From Pseudomonas frederiksbergensis (lineage in GTDB: Bacteria > Pseudomonadota > Gammaproteobacteria > Pseudomonadales > Pseudomonadaceae): a stretch of 64,000 bases of DNA. Shown piece after piece: positions 8,064 through 17,743 of this stretch (the first letter of the stretch is position 1; the number at the start of each line of letters is the position of its first letter). Below the pieces are notes generated by a model. That model searched no databases. It was given only the letters and a program-made list of their open reading frames with translations, and was not told the origin of the DNA. The stretch lies in the NCBI RefSeq assembly GCF_900105495.1, contig NZ_FNTF01000002.1, positions 124,001-188,000 of the forward strand, written 5' to 3'. The translations under genes were made by a program, and so were the position numbers.

Positions 8064-8519
8064 TTACTTGATGTAAAGCTGCGTCGACAGCGTATTGCCT
8101 GGCGCGTTGATCGATGTGTTGCTGAAGGTGAACGTGCCTTCCTGCTTACCCGCCAGATCGAAGACGTACAGATAGCCGACGGTTTTTTTCCCGACGGTGC
8201 ACTCAGTCAGGTTGCCATTATCAAAAGCACAGACCGGGGTCCGGGTGCCGTTCACTTCAAAACCGTCCAGCCCGACCTGCGCGCTACGACCGTAACCGAC
8301 TTCCAGCACGTAGACCTTGATGTTCGGCCCGCTGTGATTGCAGCGGGTTTGCTCTTGCCCCTGCGCGATGTCTTCAAAGCCGCAACCCGGCGACTCGACC
8401 TTGAGCACCTTCACCTGGCTCAACGGCGCTGCCGATGCAGCCGCAGCGGTGTGCGTCCCCAGGAACAAGGCGATCGACACTCCGAATGCGGCAATCAGAC
8501 GTTTATTCATGCAATACAT
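8064..8519 (-). CDS. Secreted DUF4879-like protein
   Basis: A 151-residue protein with a signal peptide (KRLIAAFGVSIALFLGTHTAAAASA, cleaved near AAA-SA). The mature part has four well-spaced cysteines (PGCGF, TRCNH, PVCAF, LTECT), suggesting two disulphides. It resembles the DUF4879 family, which includes secreted Bacillus YolA, most clearly at the C-terminus (GTFTFSNTSINAPGNTLSTQLYIK-like beta strands). ATG 8519 is chosen because GGGGG lies 5 bases upstream; ATG 8510 is a close alternative. The function is unknown. It stands alone. Confidence 0.65.
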   Translation of the reverse strand: MYCMNKRLIAAFGVSIALFLGTHTAAAASAAPLSQVKVLKVESPGCGFEDIAQGQEQTRCNHSGPNIKVYVLEVGYGRSAQVGLDGFEVNGTRTPVCAFDNGNLTECTVGKKTVGYLYVFDLAGKQEGTFTFSNTSINAPGNTLSTQLYIK

Positions 8520-8733
8520 AAGTACCCCCAAAACCAGCGCGCAGTATGGCGCACTTGGCTTTACCGCAAAACATCGACGACGATCGCAGCCATAAGCAGC
8601 CATAACCCCAAGCGGCTGGTATGATGCGCGGCTTTTTCCGACCCACAGAAAATTACCAGGCGCCAACAGCGGTCTGTGCTTTGCTGTTGAGGTCGATACA
8701 TTCACGGCGCCTGGCGCGCCACGGGGAGCAGAC

Positions 8734-10029
8734 ATGCTGGAAAGGCTGTTTCAACTCAAGGCACACAACACCAACGTGCGGACCGAGATTCTGGCGGGCG
8801 TCACGACCTTTTTGGCCATGGCCTACATTCTGTTCGTCAACCCGAGCATTCTCGGCGAGACCGGCATGGACAAAGGTGCGGTGTTTGTCGCCACCTGCCT
8901 GGCAGCAGCCATCGGCTCGGCGACCATGGGCCTGATCGCCAACTACCCGATCGCGCTCGCGCCGGGCATGGGACTGAACGCCTTCTTTACCTACACCGTG
9001 GTCCTGCACATGGGCCACACCTGGCAAGTGGCATTGGGCGCGGTGTTCCTCTCGGCGGTGATGTTCTTTCTGTTGTCGATCTTCCGCATCCGTGAATGGA
9101 TCATCAACAGCATTCCGCTGGCGCTACGCTCGGCAATTGCCGCCGGTATCGGCCTGTTCCTGGCCCTGATCGCGCTGCATAACGCGGGCATCGTGGTGAG
9201 CAATCCGGCTACCATGGTCGGTCTCGGTGACTTGAAGCAACCGGCACCGATCCTCGCGACCCTCGGCTTTGCCCTGATCGTGGCGCTTGAAGCACTGAAA
9301 GTGCGTGGCGCGGTACTGATCGGCATTCTGGCAGTGACCATCGCTTCGATCGTGATGGGCTTCACCCCATTCGGCGGCGTAATGTCGATGCCGCCGTCGC
9401 TGGCGCCGACCTTCCTGCAACTGGACATCATGGGCGCACTGGACATCGGTCTGGTCAGCGTGATCTTCGCCTTCCTGTTCGTCGACCTGTTCGACAACTC
9501 CGGCACACTGATCGGCGTCGCCAAGCGCGCGGGCCTGATGGGCAAGGACGGCCATATGCCGAAAATGGGTCGCGCCCTGATCGCCGACAGCACCGCGGCC
9601 ATGGCCGGTTCGCTGCTGGGCACTTCGACCACCACCAGCTACATCGAATCCGCTGCCGGCGTGAGTGCCGGTGGCCGCACCGGCCTTACCGCTATTGTCG
9701 TGGCGATTCTGTTCCTGTTGGCGCTGTTCTTCTCGCCATTGGCGGCCAGCGTTCCAGCCTTTGCTACCGCGCCTGCACTGCTGTTCGTCGCGGTATTGAT
9801 GACTTCCGGCCTGGCCGAAATAGACTGGGACGACATCACCGTCGCCGCACCGGTTGTGGTCACCGCACTGGCCATGCCATTCACTTATTCCATCGCCAAC
9901 GGCATCGCCTTCGGTTTCATCTCCTGGACCGCAATCAAGTTGCTGTCCGGCCGCGGCCGTGAGCTGAACTCGGCACTGGTGATTCTGTCGATTCTGTTCG
10001 TGATCAAGCTGGGTTGGTTCAACGCATGA
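8734..10029 (+). CDS. NCS2/AzgA-type purine permease
   Basis: A 431-residue inner-membrane transporter of the AzgA-like nucleobase:cation symporters, which import adenine, guanine or hypoxanthine. Family marks are [20 protein letters not shown] near the start, [12 protein letters not shown], the DLFDNSGTL motif in helix 8 and [23 protein letters not shown] further on. The exact purine cannot be told by eye. The stop codon overlaps the trmA start (ATGA), so the two are translationally coupled. No purine riboswitch was seen in the 200 bases upstream. Confidence 0.9.
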   Translation: MLERLFQLKAHNTNVRTEILAGVTTFLAMAYILFVNPSILGETGMDKGAVFVATCLAAAIGSATMGLIANYPIALAPGMGLNAFFTYTVVLHMGHTWQVALGAVFLSAVMFFLLSIFRIREWIINSIPLALRSAIAAGIGLFLALIALHNAGIVVSNPATMVGLGDLKQPAPILATLGFALIVALEALKVRGAVLIGILAVTIASIVMGFTPFGGVMSMPPSLAPTFLQLDIMGALDIGLVSVIFAFLFVDLFDNSGTLIGVAKRAGLMGKDGHMPKMGRALIADSTAAMAGSLLGTSTTTSYIESAAGVSAGGRTGLTAIVVAILFLLALFFSPLAASVPAFATAPALLFVAVLMTSGLAEIDWDDITVAAPVVVTALAMPFTYSIANGIAFGFISWTAIKLLSGRGRELNSALVILSILFVIKLGWFNA

Positions 10030-11105
10030 CTTTTGATTCCAAGGCTTACGCCGTTCAGCTCGAAGAGAAGGTCACGCGCCTGCGTGACCTGTTGGCCCCG
10101 TTCGGTGCGCCAGAACCTGCGGTGTTCGATTCGCCGCTGAAAAACTTCCGCCTGCGCGCCGAATTCCGCCTGTGGCGTGAAGCCGGTGAGCGTCACTACG
10201 CGATGTTTTCCCAGGAAGACAAGCGCACGCCGATCCTGATCGAGGAATTCCCGATCGCCAGCCTGCGCATCAACGAGTTGATGCCGCAGCTGAAGGCAGC
10301 GTGGCAAGCCAGTGCGGCCCTGAGCAACAAGCTGTTTCAGGTGGAGTTCCTCACCACCCTGGCCGGCGATGCGATGATCACGCTGTGCTATCACCGCCCG
10401 CTGGACGAGCACTGGCACGCGGCGGCGTCGAAACTGGCGGCCGAGCTGAACGTCAGCATCATCGGCCGCTCCAAGGGCAAACGCGAAGTGATCGGTCACG
10501 ATTATGTGGTCGAGCAGATGGACGTCGGCGGTCGCACCTTCAGCTATCGCCAGCCGGAAGGCGCGTTCACCCAGCCCAACGGCACTGTGAACCAGAAGAT
10601 GCTCAACTGGGCTTACGACTCACTCGGTGATCGCTCCGATGATTTGCTGGAGCTGTATTGCGGCAATGGCAACTTCACCTTGCCGCTCGCGACACGCGTA
10701 CGCAAAGTGCTGGCCACTGAAATCAGCAAGGCCTCGGTCAACGCTGCGTTGAGCAATCTCAGCGAAAACGCTGTGGATAACGTCACTCTGGTGCGCTTGT
10801 CCGCCGAGGAGCTGACCGAAGCCCTGAATGAAGTTCGTCCGTTCCGTCGTCTGCACGGTATCGATCTGAAGAGCTACGAGTTCGGTAGTGTCTTCGTCGA
10901 TCCGCCTCGCGCCGGCATGGACCCGGACACCTGCGAGCTGACCCGCCGCTTCGACAACATTCTCTACATCTCCTGCAACCCGGAAACCCTGGCGGCCAAC
11001 ATCGCCCAGTTGCACGACACCCATCGCATCACCCGCTGCGCAATGTTCGACCAGTTCCCGTGGACCCATCACATGGAATCCGGGGTGTTGTTGACCCGTC
11101 GTTGA
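10026..11105 (+). CDS. trmA: tRNA (uracil-54-C5)-methyltransferase TrmA
   Basis: TrmA makes 5-methyluridine at position 54 of tRNA. The 359-residue product has an N-terminal substrate-binding region and a C-terminal methyltransferase domain: [14 protein letters not shown] for SAM (about residue 208), DPPRAGMD (about 292), the catalytic cysteine in ISCNPETLA (about 317) and a C-terminal HHMESGVLL carrying the general-base glutamate. Length and motifs fit TrmA rather than RlmC/RlmD. ATG 10026 overlaps the permease stop; a T-rich hairpin ends the unit at 11151. Confidence 0.95.
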   Translation: MTFDSKAYAVQLEEKVTRLRDLLAPFGAPEPAVFDSPLKNFRLRAEFRLWREAGERHYAMFSQEDKRTPILIEEFPIASLRINELMPQLKAAWQASAALSNKLFQVEFLTTLAGDAMITLCYHRPLDEHWHAAASKLAAELNVSIIGRSKGKREVIGHDYVVEQMDVGGRTFSYRQPEGAFTQPNGTVNQKMLNWAYDSLGDRSDDLLELYCGNGNFTLPLATRVRKVLATEISKASVNAALSNLSENAVDNVTLVRLSAEELTEALNEVRPFRRLHGIDLKSYEFGSVFVDPPRAGMDPDTCELTRRFDNILYISCNPETLAANIAQLHDTHRITRCAMFDQFPWTHHMESGVLLTRR

Positions 11106-11127
11106 TTGCCCTTGGCAGAAACAGATC

Positions 11128-11151
11128 AGCCGTCATCACGACGGCTTTTTT
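11128..11151 (+). terminator. Intrinsic terminator after trmA
   Basis: AGCCGTC (11128-11134) and GACGGCT (11140-11146) form a 7-base stem with a 5-base loop, followed by a run of six T's. It lies 22 bases after the trmA stop and just before the convergent DUF2442 gene. Confidence 0.92.
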
Positions 11152-11159
11152 GTGCGTGC

Positions 11160-11606
11160 TTAAAGGGGGATATCGGTCTTGCGCGGACGCCCGCCCTTAC
11201 GGCCATTCGCCCGCGCCGCCTCTGCTTTGGCGGCGCTGCTTTGGCGACCATTACGCGAGGCGATGACCGATGCGGCCATATCCATCAGCGGCTTGCTCGC
11301 CGAAATCATCCCGGCAATGGAGACCTGCAGGTCCTTACCTTCGTGGCAAAGGGCTGTCCCGGAAAAGCCGACTTTGAGGTCGGCGAAATCCTCGATGTCG
11401 AAATCATCGAACTCCGGATAGTGCTGCACGGGTAACAGCACGCCACTGCCATCAATAAAACTGACCGCCAGACACGGTTCCACAAAGGTCACCGAGGTCG
11501 CCCGCAGACCGCCTTTGTGGCGCAGTTGGCCACGCTGGATGGCATCATCCAGCGTGGCTTCGGTTACCGGCCGATCCACCAACATTTTTGCTGTTATCGT
11601 TTTCAT
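11160..11606 (-). CDS. DUF2442 domain protein
   Basis: A 148-residue protein. Residues about 30-90 resemble DUF2442 (ATSVTFVEPCLAVSFIDG, YPEFDDFDIEDFADL). The C-terminal tail is basic and glycine-rich (AARANGRKGGRPRKTD), which looks like a nucleic-acid-binding extension. It overlaps the upstream DUF4160 gene by 4 bases (ATGA), so the two are translationally coupled. DUF4160/DUF2442 pairs recur in bacteria and have been suggested to behave like toxin-antitoxin modules, but I know of no firm demonstration. Which one would be the toxin is not decidable from this sequence. Confidence 0.7.
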   Translation of the reverse strand: MKTITAKMLVDRPVTEATLDDAIQRGQLRHKGGLRATSVTFVEPCLAVSFIDGSGVLLPVQHYPEFDDFDIEDFADLKVGFSGTALCHEGKDLQVSIAGMISASKPLMDMAASVIASRNGRQSSAAKAEAARANGRKGGRPRKTDIPL

Positions 11607-12031
11607 AGTTCGATCTCCACGCCCTCCGGAACGCCCATCAGCGCCAGCAGGGTCTTGTTCGTCTCGGGCTCATAGCAAGCCGAGCCAATCATGCAGGTCG
11701 TACTGGCGACCCTTTTCACCACCACGACTTCACTGGTTTGCCAGTCCCATATCTGATGATCGAGGCAGACCGTGTGCAACTTGTCCCACCAGATACACCG
11801 GGCGCGGCGCAAATGAGCGGGTTGTCCGAGTGCATGACGCAACCCTTCCAGCACCGCCACAGGTGGCCGGCGAGAATGAGGAACCACGTCCCACAGCTCG
11901 ACACTGTTGTGCCAGAAGCTGAATTTGAAGCGCGCACTCCAGGTTCCGGCATCTACATGGGCATGCGGCGGACAGTGCTCATCGCGCAACATGATCACCA
12001 TTGAAAATCCTTTGTAGCTGAATAATCTCAT
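11603..12031 (-). CDS. DUF4160 domain protein
   Basis: A 142-residue protein whose N-terminus carries the DUF4160 signature: a strand (FSYKGFSMVIMLRDE) followed by CPPHAHV, then a second strand ending in the DUF4160-like ARFKF. The ATG at 12031 keeps the whole first strand; ATG 12001 has a better ribosome site (AAAGGA) but would remove part of the domain. The C-terminal half (about residues 90-142) is not recognised. It is the first gene of a two-gene operon with the DUF2442 gene. Function is unknown. Confidence 0.7.
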   Translation of the reverse strand: MRLFSYKGFSMVIMLRDEHCPPHAHVDAGTWSARFKFSFWHNSVELWDVVPHSRRPPVAVLEGLRHALGQPAHLRRARCIWWDKLHTVCLDHQIWDWQTSEVVVVKRVASTTCMIGSACYEPETNKTLLALMGVPEGVEIEL

Positions 12032-12203
12032 GCTAACCCATCCGTTAGGTTAATGAATCCGAAGACCCGACATTCCTTGGAAAATCCGATAACTGGCGCT
12101 GCGTTGAATTCGTCATTGCGACTTTTGAGACTAGCGCCAAGGTTCGGCTTGGGCCGGTGGATCACACCGCTAAATGGTAAGCAATCCTTTCCTGGCGCCG
12201 ACT

Positions 12204-12225
12204 AAAAAGCCGCCCCGAGGGCGGC
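12204..12225 (-). terminator. Orphan intrinsic terminator, leftward
   Basis: GCCGCCC (12209-12215) and GGGCGGC (12219-12225) form a 7-base GC stem with a CGA loop, with five A's on the left. Read leftward it is a standard stem plus U-run. No complete leftward gene lies to its right: the next gene is the rightward LysR gene at 12348. It may end a small transcript or be the leftover of a lost gene. Confidence 0.75.
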
Positions 12226-12237
12226 CGTCTTGGCTTG

Positions 12238-12312
12238 TCAGGCAATCAACCCGGCTGGTTTGCTCATCACAAACTCGCTGTATCTGTGTGCTGGCTTCTG
12301 ATAAACACTGAC
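12238..12312 (-). pseudogene. Possible 3' remnant of a lost gene
   Basis: A leftward frame of 24 codons, reading ...YQKPAHRYSEFVMSKPAGLIA and then TGA, ends 13 bases before the orphan terminator. It has no usable start at its left end in translation (an in-frame stop lies at 12313-12315), and it looks like a protein C-terminus rather than a whole gene. The run is short enough to be chance. The rest of 12032-12347 holds nothing else I recognise. Confidence 0.25.
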
Positions 12313-12347
12313 TCACACACTTCATTTGATCCCCGGTGTAATTAATC

Positions 12348-13259
12348 ATGCAGCGACAATTCGACGATCTTCAGCTGGGCAGCATCGAACTGTTTTGCCT
12401 GGCTGCCGAGGCTGGCAGCTTTACCGCCGCCGCGCTGGTGGCTGGCGTGACGCCCGCGGCTGTGAGCCGCTCGGTGTCGCGCATGGAAGAACGCCTGGGC
12501 GTGCGGTTGTTCGCCCGCACCACTCGCAGCGTCAAGCTGAGCGACAGTGGTCGGCGTTATTACGAGGAATGTCGCCAGGCGCTGGCGCAATTGGTCGAGG
12601 CCCAGCGTGAAGTCATGGGGCAGCAGCAACAGCCTTCCGGCACCTTGCGCATCAGCATTCCCACCACCTATGCCCATCACCGGATTTTGCCGTTGTTACC
12701 GGCTTTTCGGGCGCGTTTTCCAGCGGTGAAGGTCGAGTCGCACATCAGCAATCGCAACATCGATTTCGTCGCGGAAGGCTATGACATGGCGATCCGCGTG
12801 CGGGCGATTCCGGATTCCGGCCTGATCGCCCGACAGCTGGAAGACGCCGCGCTGGTGATGATTGCCAGTCCTGACTACCTCAAGCACGCGGGCATTCCAC
12901 AAACACTGGATGATCTCAAAGAGCACGAGTGCATCCAGTACGAATTGCCCAGCAGCGGTCGGCGGATTGCCTGGCTGTTCAACGACAATGGCGAGCAGCG
13001 GGAGATTCTGGCCGAGGGCAATCTCAGTTGTTCCGACGATGTGCTGGGCGGGGTGACCCTGGCCAAACATGGTGCGGGACTGTTCCAGACCTATCGCTTC
13101 ATCGTCGAAAACGAACTGGCCGATGGTTCGCTGGTGGAAGTGCTCAAGCCCTATGGCGGACGCTCGCGACCGTTCACCCTGCTCTACCCGCAAACTCGTC
13201 ATATGCCGTTGCGCCTGAGGGCCTTCATCGATTTTCTCGTTGAGCATCTGCCCCGCTGA
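12348..13259 (+). CDS. LysR-family transcriptional regulator
   Basis: A 303-residue LysR-type regulator. The N-terminal winged HTH covers about residues 10-68 (IELFCLAAEAGSFTAAALVA, TPAAVSRSVSRMEERLGVRLF), and the effector-binding domain follows from GTLRISIPTTYAHHRILPLL. Its form is that of the subgroup with SYNTHETIC-looking LTTR 'CrgA/AaeR-like' C-domains that often control a neighbouring enzyme or exporter gene. It lies 141 bases before aroQ in the same direction, so it may belong with the quinate genes, though LysR regulators more often face their targets. The start follows weak ribosome-site sequence. Confidence 0.85.
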   Translation: MQRQFDDLQLGSIELFCLAAEAGSFTAAALVAGVTPAAVSRSVSRMEERLGVRLFARTTRSVKLSDSGRRYYEECRQALAQLVEAQREVMGQQQQPSGTLRISIPTTYAHHRILPLLPAFRARFPAVKVESHISNRNIDFVAEGYDMAIRVRAIPDSGLIARQLEDAALVMIASPDYLKHAGIPQTLDDLKEHECIQYELPSSGRRIAWLFNDNGEQREILAEGNLSCSDDVLGGVTLAKHGAGLFQTYRFIVENELADGSLVEVLKPYGGRSRPFTLLYPQTRHMPLRLRAFIDFLVEHLPR

Positions 13260-13320
13260 AAGTCAAAACCGTCCGATCACCGCACACATTAACCCTGAAA
13301 ACGGCCTCTGCAATTGACCA

Positions 13321-13337
13321 AATTAACTAGCTAGTAC
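13321..13337 (+). promoter_or_regulatory. Candidate quinate-regulon operator before aroQ
   Basis: AATTAACTAGCTAGTAC lies 63 bases before the aroQ start. It matches 13 of 17 positions with the reverse strand of 17576-17592, in the divergent quiC/permease promoter region. Both copies contain a TA-rich palindrome core (yTAAC..GsTAG), which would suit the TetR-type regulator encoded at 14714-15391. The link is inferred. Confidence 0.45.
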
Positions 13338-13400
13338 AATTTATCTCCACAGGCTGAAACCCTCGGCCAATGCCAAAAACAATACGTGGAGAGACCCCCG

Positions 13401-13841
13401 ATGCCCCCTATCGTTCTGGTGCTCAACGGCCCGAACCTGAACCTGCTCGGCACCCGTGAACCGGCGACTTACGGTCACGAAACCCTGGCCGACCTCTCAG
13501 CCTTGTGCGGTCGTGCCGCCGAAGAGTTCGGCCTGGCGGTGGAGTTTCGCCAGACCAATCATGAAGGCGAACTGCTCGACTGGATTCACGCCGCGCGCGG
13601 CCGTTGTGCCGGGATCGTCATCAACCCGGCCGCCTGGACTCACACCTCGGTCGCGATTCGCGATGCCCTGGTCGCCAGCGAACTGCCGGTGATCGAAGTC
13701 CACCTGTCCAACGTTCATGCCCGCGAGCCCTTCCGCCACCACTCTTTTGTGTCGGCCATCGCCACGGCGGTGATGGCCGGTTTCGGCAGCCACGGCTATC
13801 GTCTGGCGCTGGAGCATTTCAGCCAACGTTTAAAAGGATGA
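13401..13841 (+). CDS. aroQ: Type II 3-dehydroquinate dehydratase
   Basis: A 146-residue AroQ that converts 3-dehydroquinate to 3-dehydroshikimate. Family motifs are complete: [20 protein letters not shown] with the flexible-loop arginine and tyrosine, [31 protein letters not shown] and [19 protein letters not shown] with the catalytic histidine. The ATG at 13401 follows GGAGAG and starts directly at the conserved strand. It overlaps aroE by 4 bases (ATGA). Its place beside a quinate-type dehydrogenase and a dehydroshikimate dehydratase points to a catabolic copy rather than the biosynthetic one. Confidence 0.95.
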   Translation: MPPIVLVLNGPNLNLLGTREPATYGHETLADLSALCGRAAEEFGLAVEFRQTNHEGELLDWIHAARGRCAGIVINPAAWTHTSVAIRDALVASELPVIEVHLSNVHAREPFRHHSFVSAIATAVMAGFGSHGYRLALEHFSQRLKG

Positions 13842-14701
13842 AGACCGTGACTCAGACCAACGCTGTACTGGCCGGACTGATCGGTGCCGGCATCCAGGCT
13901 TCTCGCACCCCGGCGCTGCACGAGCATGAAGGTGATGCCCAGGGGTTGCGTTACCTCTATCGATTGATCGATCTGGACCCGTTGAAACTCGACAGCAGTG
14001 CCCTGCCCGACCTGTTGGTAGCCGCCGAGCGGATGAACTTCACCGGCCTGAACATCACCTTTCCGTGCAAGCAGACGATCATTCCGCTACTCGACGAATT
14101 GTCCCCGGAGGCCCGCGGCATTGGGGCGGTGAACACGGTGGTGTTGAAGGACGGCAAACGCATCGGCCACAACACCGATTGCCTGGGCTTCGCCGAGGGT
14201 TTTCGTCGCGGCTTGAAGGGCGTTGCCCTTGAGCGCGTCGTGCAAATGGGCGCCGGTGGTGCCGGCGCGGCAGTGGCCCACGCACTCTTGAGTGAAGGCG
14301 TGCAGCTGCTGAGCATTTTCGACGTGGAGACCAGCCGCGCCCAGAGCCTGGCGGACAACCTCAATCAACATTTCGGCGGCGGCCGGGCTGTGGCGGGCCA
14401 TGACTTGCCAAGCACTCTCGCCCAGGCCGACGGCCTGGTGAACACCACCCCCGTGGGCATGAAGAAACTGCCGGGCATGCCGGTGCCGGTGGAGCTGCTT
14501 CGAGGTGAGTTATGGGTGGCGGAGATCGTTTACTTTCCGCTGGAAACCGAACTGCTGCGCAACGCCCGCGCGTTGGGTTGCCGCACGCTGGATGGCGGTA
14601 ACATGGCGGTGTTTCAGGCGGTGAAGGCGTTTGAGTTGTTCAGTGGCGTGGTGCCGGATGCGCAGCGAATGCTCGAGCATTTCCAGAGCATGAATGGCTG
14701 A
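13838..14701 (+). CDS. Quinate/shikimate dehydrogenase (AroE family)
   Basis: A 287-residue NAD(P)-dependent dehydrogenase of the shikimate dehydrogenase family. The catalytic lysine (NITFPCKQ) and aspartate (GHNTDCLGF) are present, with the Rossmann loop [15 protein letters not shown]. The substrate loop reads [15 protein letters not shown] instead of the HSxSPxxHN form of biosynthetic AroE. The same SRTP..HE loop occurs in the quinate/shikimate dehydrogenase of Corynebacterium, so it probably oxidises quinate or shikimate to feed catabolism. Translationally coupled to aroQ by the 4-base overlap. Confidence 0.88.
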   Translation: MKTVTQTNAVLAGLIGAGIQASRTPALHEHEGDAQGLRYLYRLIDLDPLKLDSSALPDLLVAAERMNFTGLNITFPCKQTIIPLLDELSPEARGIGAVNTVVLKDGKRIGHNTDCLGFAEGFRRGLKGVALERVVQMGAGGAGAAVAHALLSEGVQLLSIFDVETSRAQSLADNLNQHFGGGRAVAGHDLPSTLAQADGLVNTTPVGMKKLPGMPVPVELLRGELWVAEIVYFPLETELLRNARALGCRTLDGGNMAVFQAVKAFELFSGVVPDAQRMLEHFQSMNG

Positions 14702-14713
14702 AAAGCCAAGGCG

Positions 14714-15391
14714 TCAGGCCTGTAGATAGCGCAAAACCGCCTCGCAGATCATCGCCCGATGACGTTGCTTGATGCTTTCTTCCGGCAGGTCGATCTGAAA
14801 AATCTCACTTAAGGTATGGCGGTTCGACACGCGATAGAAGCAGAACGAACTGATCAGCAGATGCACATCCAACGGATCAAGCCCTGCCCGGAACACACCC
14901 TCCTCAGCACCGCGACGCAAAATCTCGCCCAGTGAATCGAGGATGGTGTTGTTCATCGCCTTGATCGCATCGGAGCGCTTCACGTATTCCGCGTTGTGAA
15001 TGTTCTCGATGCTGACGATGCGCACAAAGTCGACGTTGTGATCATGGTGATCGAACGTGAATTCCACCAGCCGCCGAATCGCGTCCACCGGCGCCAGTTC
15101 GGTCAGGTGTAACCGGTTTTCGGTATTGCGGATATCGCCGTAGAGTTTCTCCAGCACCTCGATGTAGAGCTGTTCCTTACTGCCGAAGTAGTAATAGATC
15201 ATGCGTTTGGAGGTGTGGATGCGCTCGGCAATCGCATCGACGCGAGCGCCGGAAAGCCCCTGCTGGACGAACTCGACAATCGCCTCTTGAAGGATATTCT
15301 CGCGGGTCTTTTCCGGGTTGTTCTTGCGACTCTTGCGCGGCTCGACAATCGGCTTGTCGGGTGCTGTGGAGAGTTCTGAAGTTATTGTCAT
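14714..15391 (-). CDS. TetR-family regulator, probably of quinate/shikimate use
   Basis: A 225-residue TetR-type repressor. The N-terminal HTH covers about residues 25-70 (KTRENILQEAIVEFVQQGLSG, RVDAIAERIHTSKRMIYYYFGSKEQLY), and the C-terminal ligand domain is all-helical. It converges on aroE and lies about 100 bases downstream of quiC in the same direction. That position, and the shared motif found before aroQ and before quiC, make it the best candidate for the pathway regulator. The ligand is unknown; a pathway intermediate is likely. Confidence 0.85.
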   Translation of the reverse strand: MTITSELSTAPDKPIVEPRKSRKNNPEKTRENILQEAIVEFVQQGLSGARVDAIAERIHTSKRMIYYYFGSKEQLYIEVLEKLYGDIRNTENRLHLTELAPVDAIRRLVEFTFDHHDHNVDFVRIVSIENIHNAEYVKRSDAIKAMNNTILDSLGEILRRGAEEGVFRAGLDPLDVHLLISSFCFYRVSNRHTLSEIFQIDLPEESIKQRHRAMICEAVLRYLQA

Positions 15392-15493
15392 TGCGGGCTC
15401 ACGGCCATCACTGCACAGGTGGGCGATTATGGGCCGCTCCGCACAGTGAAGGAAGCCGCGCGGCAGCGGTTTGTGCCCGTGTTTACGATTTCC

Positions 15494-17395
<1,902 letters not shown>

Positions 17396-17451
17396 ATTTC
17401 GACTCCCGGTAGTGGAGACAATCTTGTTATCGACATCGCACGCTTCGTGCA

Positions 17452-17511
17452 GGAGCACGGCTTGTCGGTGATGGCGATCTTAAGGGCGCCATCGCCGGCA
17501 AGCCGTGCTCC
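17452..17511. repeat. Inverted repeat in the quiC upstream region
   Basis: Two 25-base near-inverted arms (17452-17476 and 17487-17511) share GGAGCACGGCTTG / CAAGCCGTGCTCC with 10 bases between. It resembles the other REP-like pairs but with its own sequence. It lies 57 bases before the quiC start, between the start and the candidate operator, so quiC mRNA probably begins with this hairpin. Confidence 0.75.
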
Positions 17512-17575
17512 TTCAGGAACCGCGTTTAACTTGGGGGGATTATTGGCCGGTGGAATCGACACAGCAATTTAAAGT

Positions 17576-17592
17576 GTACTACCCGGTTAGTT
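17576..17592 (-). promoter_or_regulatory. Candidate quinate-regulon operator between quiC and permease
   Basis: GTACTACCCGGTTAGTT; its reverse strand matches the aroQ-proximal site (13321-13337) at 13 of 17 positions, with TAGTAC identical. It lies 180 bases before quiC and 152 bases before the permease start, a position from which both divergent units could be controlled. The rest of 17396-17743 holds the hairpin repeat and no gene. Confidence 0.45.
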
Positions 17593-17743
17593 TTGCGTGC
17601 GATTATCGAACACAATGGCCTTGGGCGAATTGACGATTTTTCGTCCACTGCGCAACATCAACGCCACATTGGGTCCCGTCATCAACCGCGGGCTCCGGTT
17701 ACCCAAGACCCAGAACACCACATAAAAATAATCGGTGGACTAC

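Noticed and set aside
8520..8733. Purine riboswitch before the NCS2 permease
   Set aside because: No purine aptamer-like paired stems and loop sequences were seen in the 214-base gap.
6860..12031. Defence island built around HigBA and the DUF4160/DUF2442 pair
   Set aside because: The two modules are separated by permease, trmA and other housekeeping genes, and no restriction, CRISPR, CBASS or similar effector genes are nearby.
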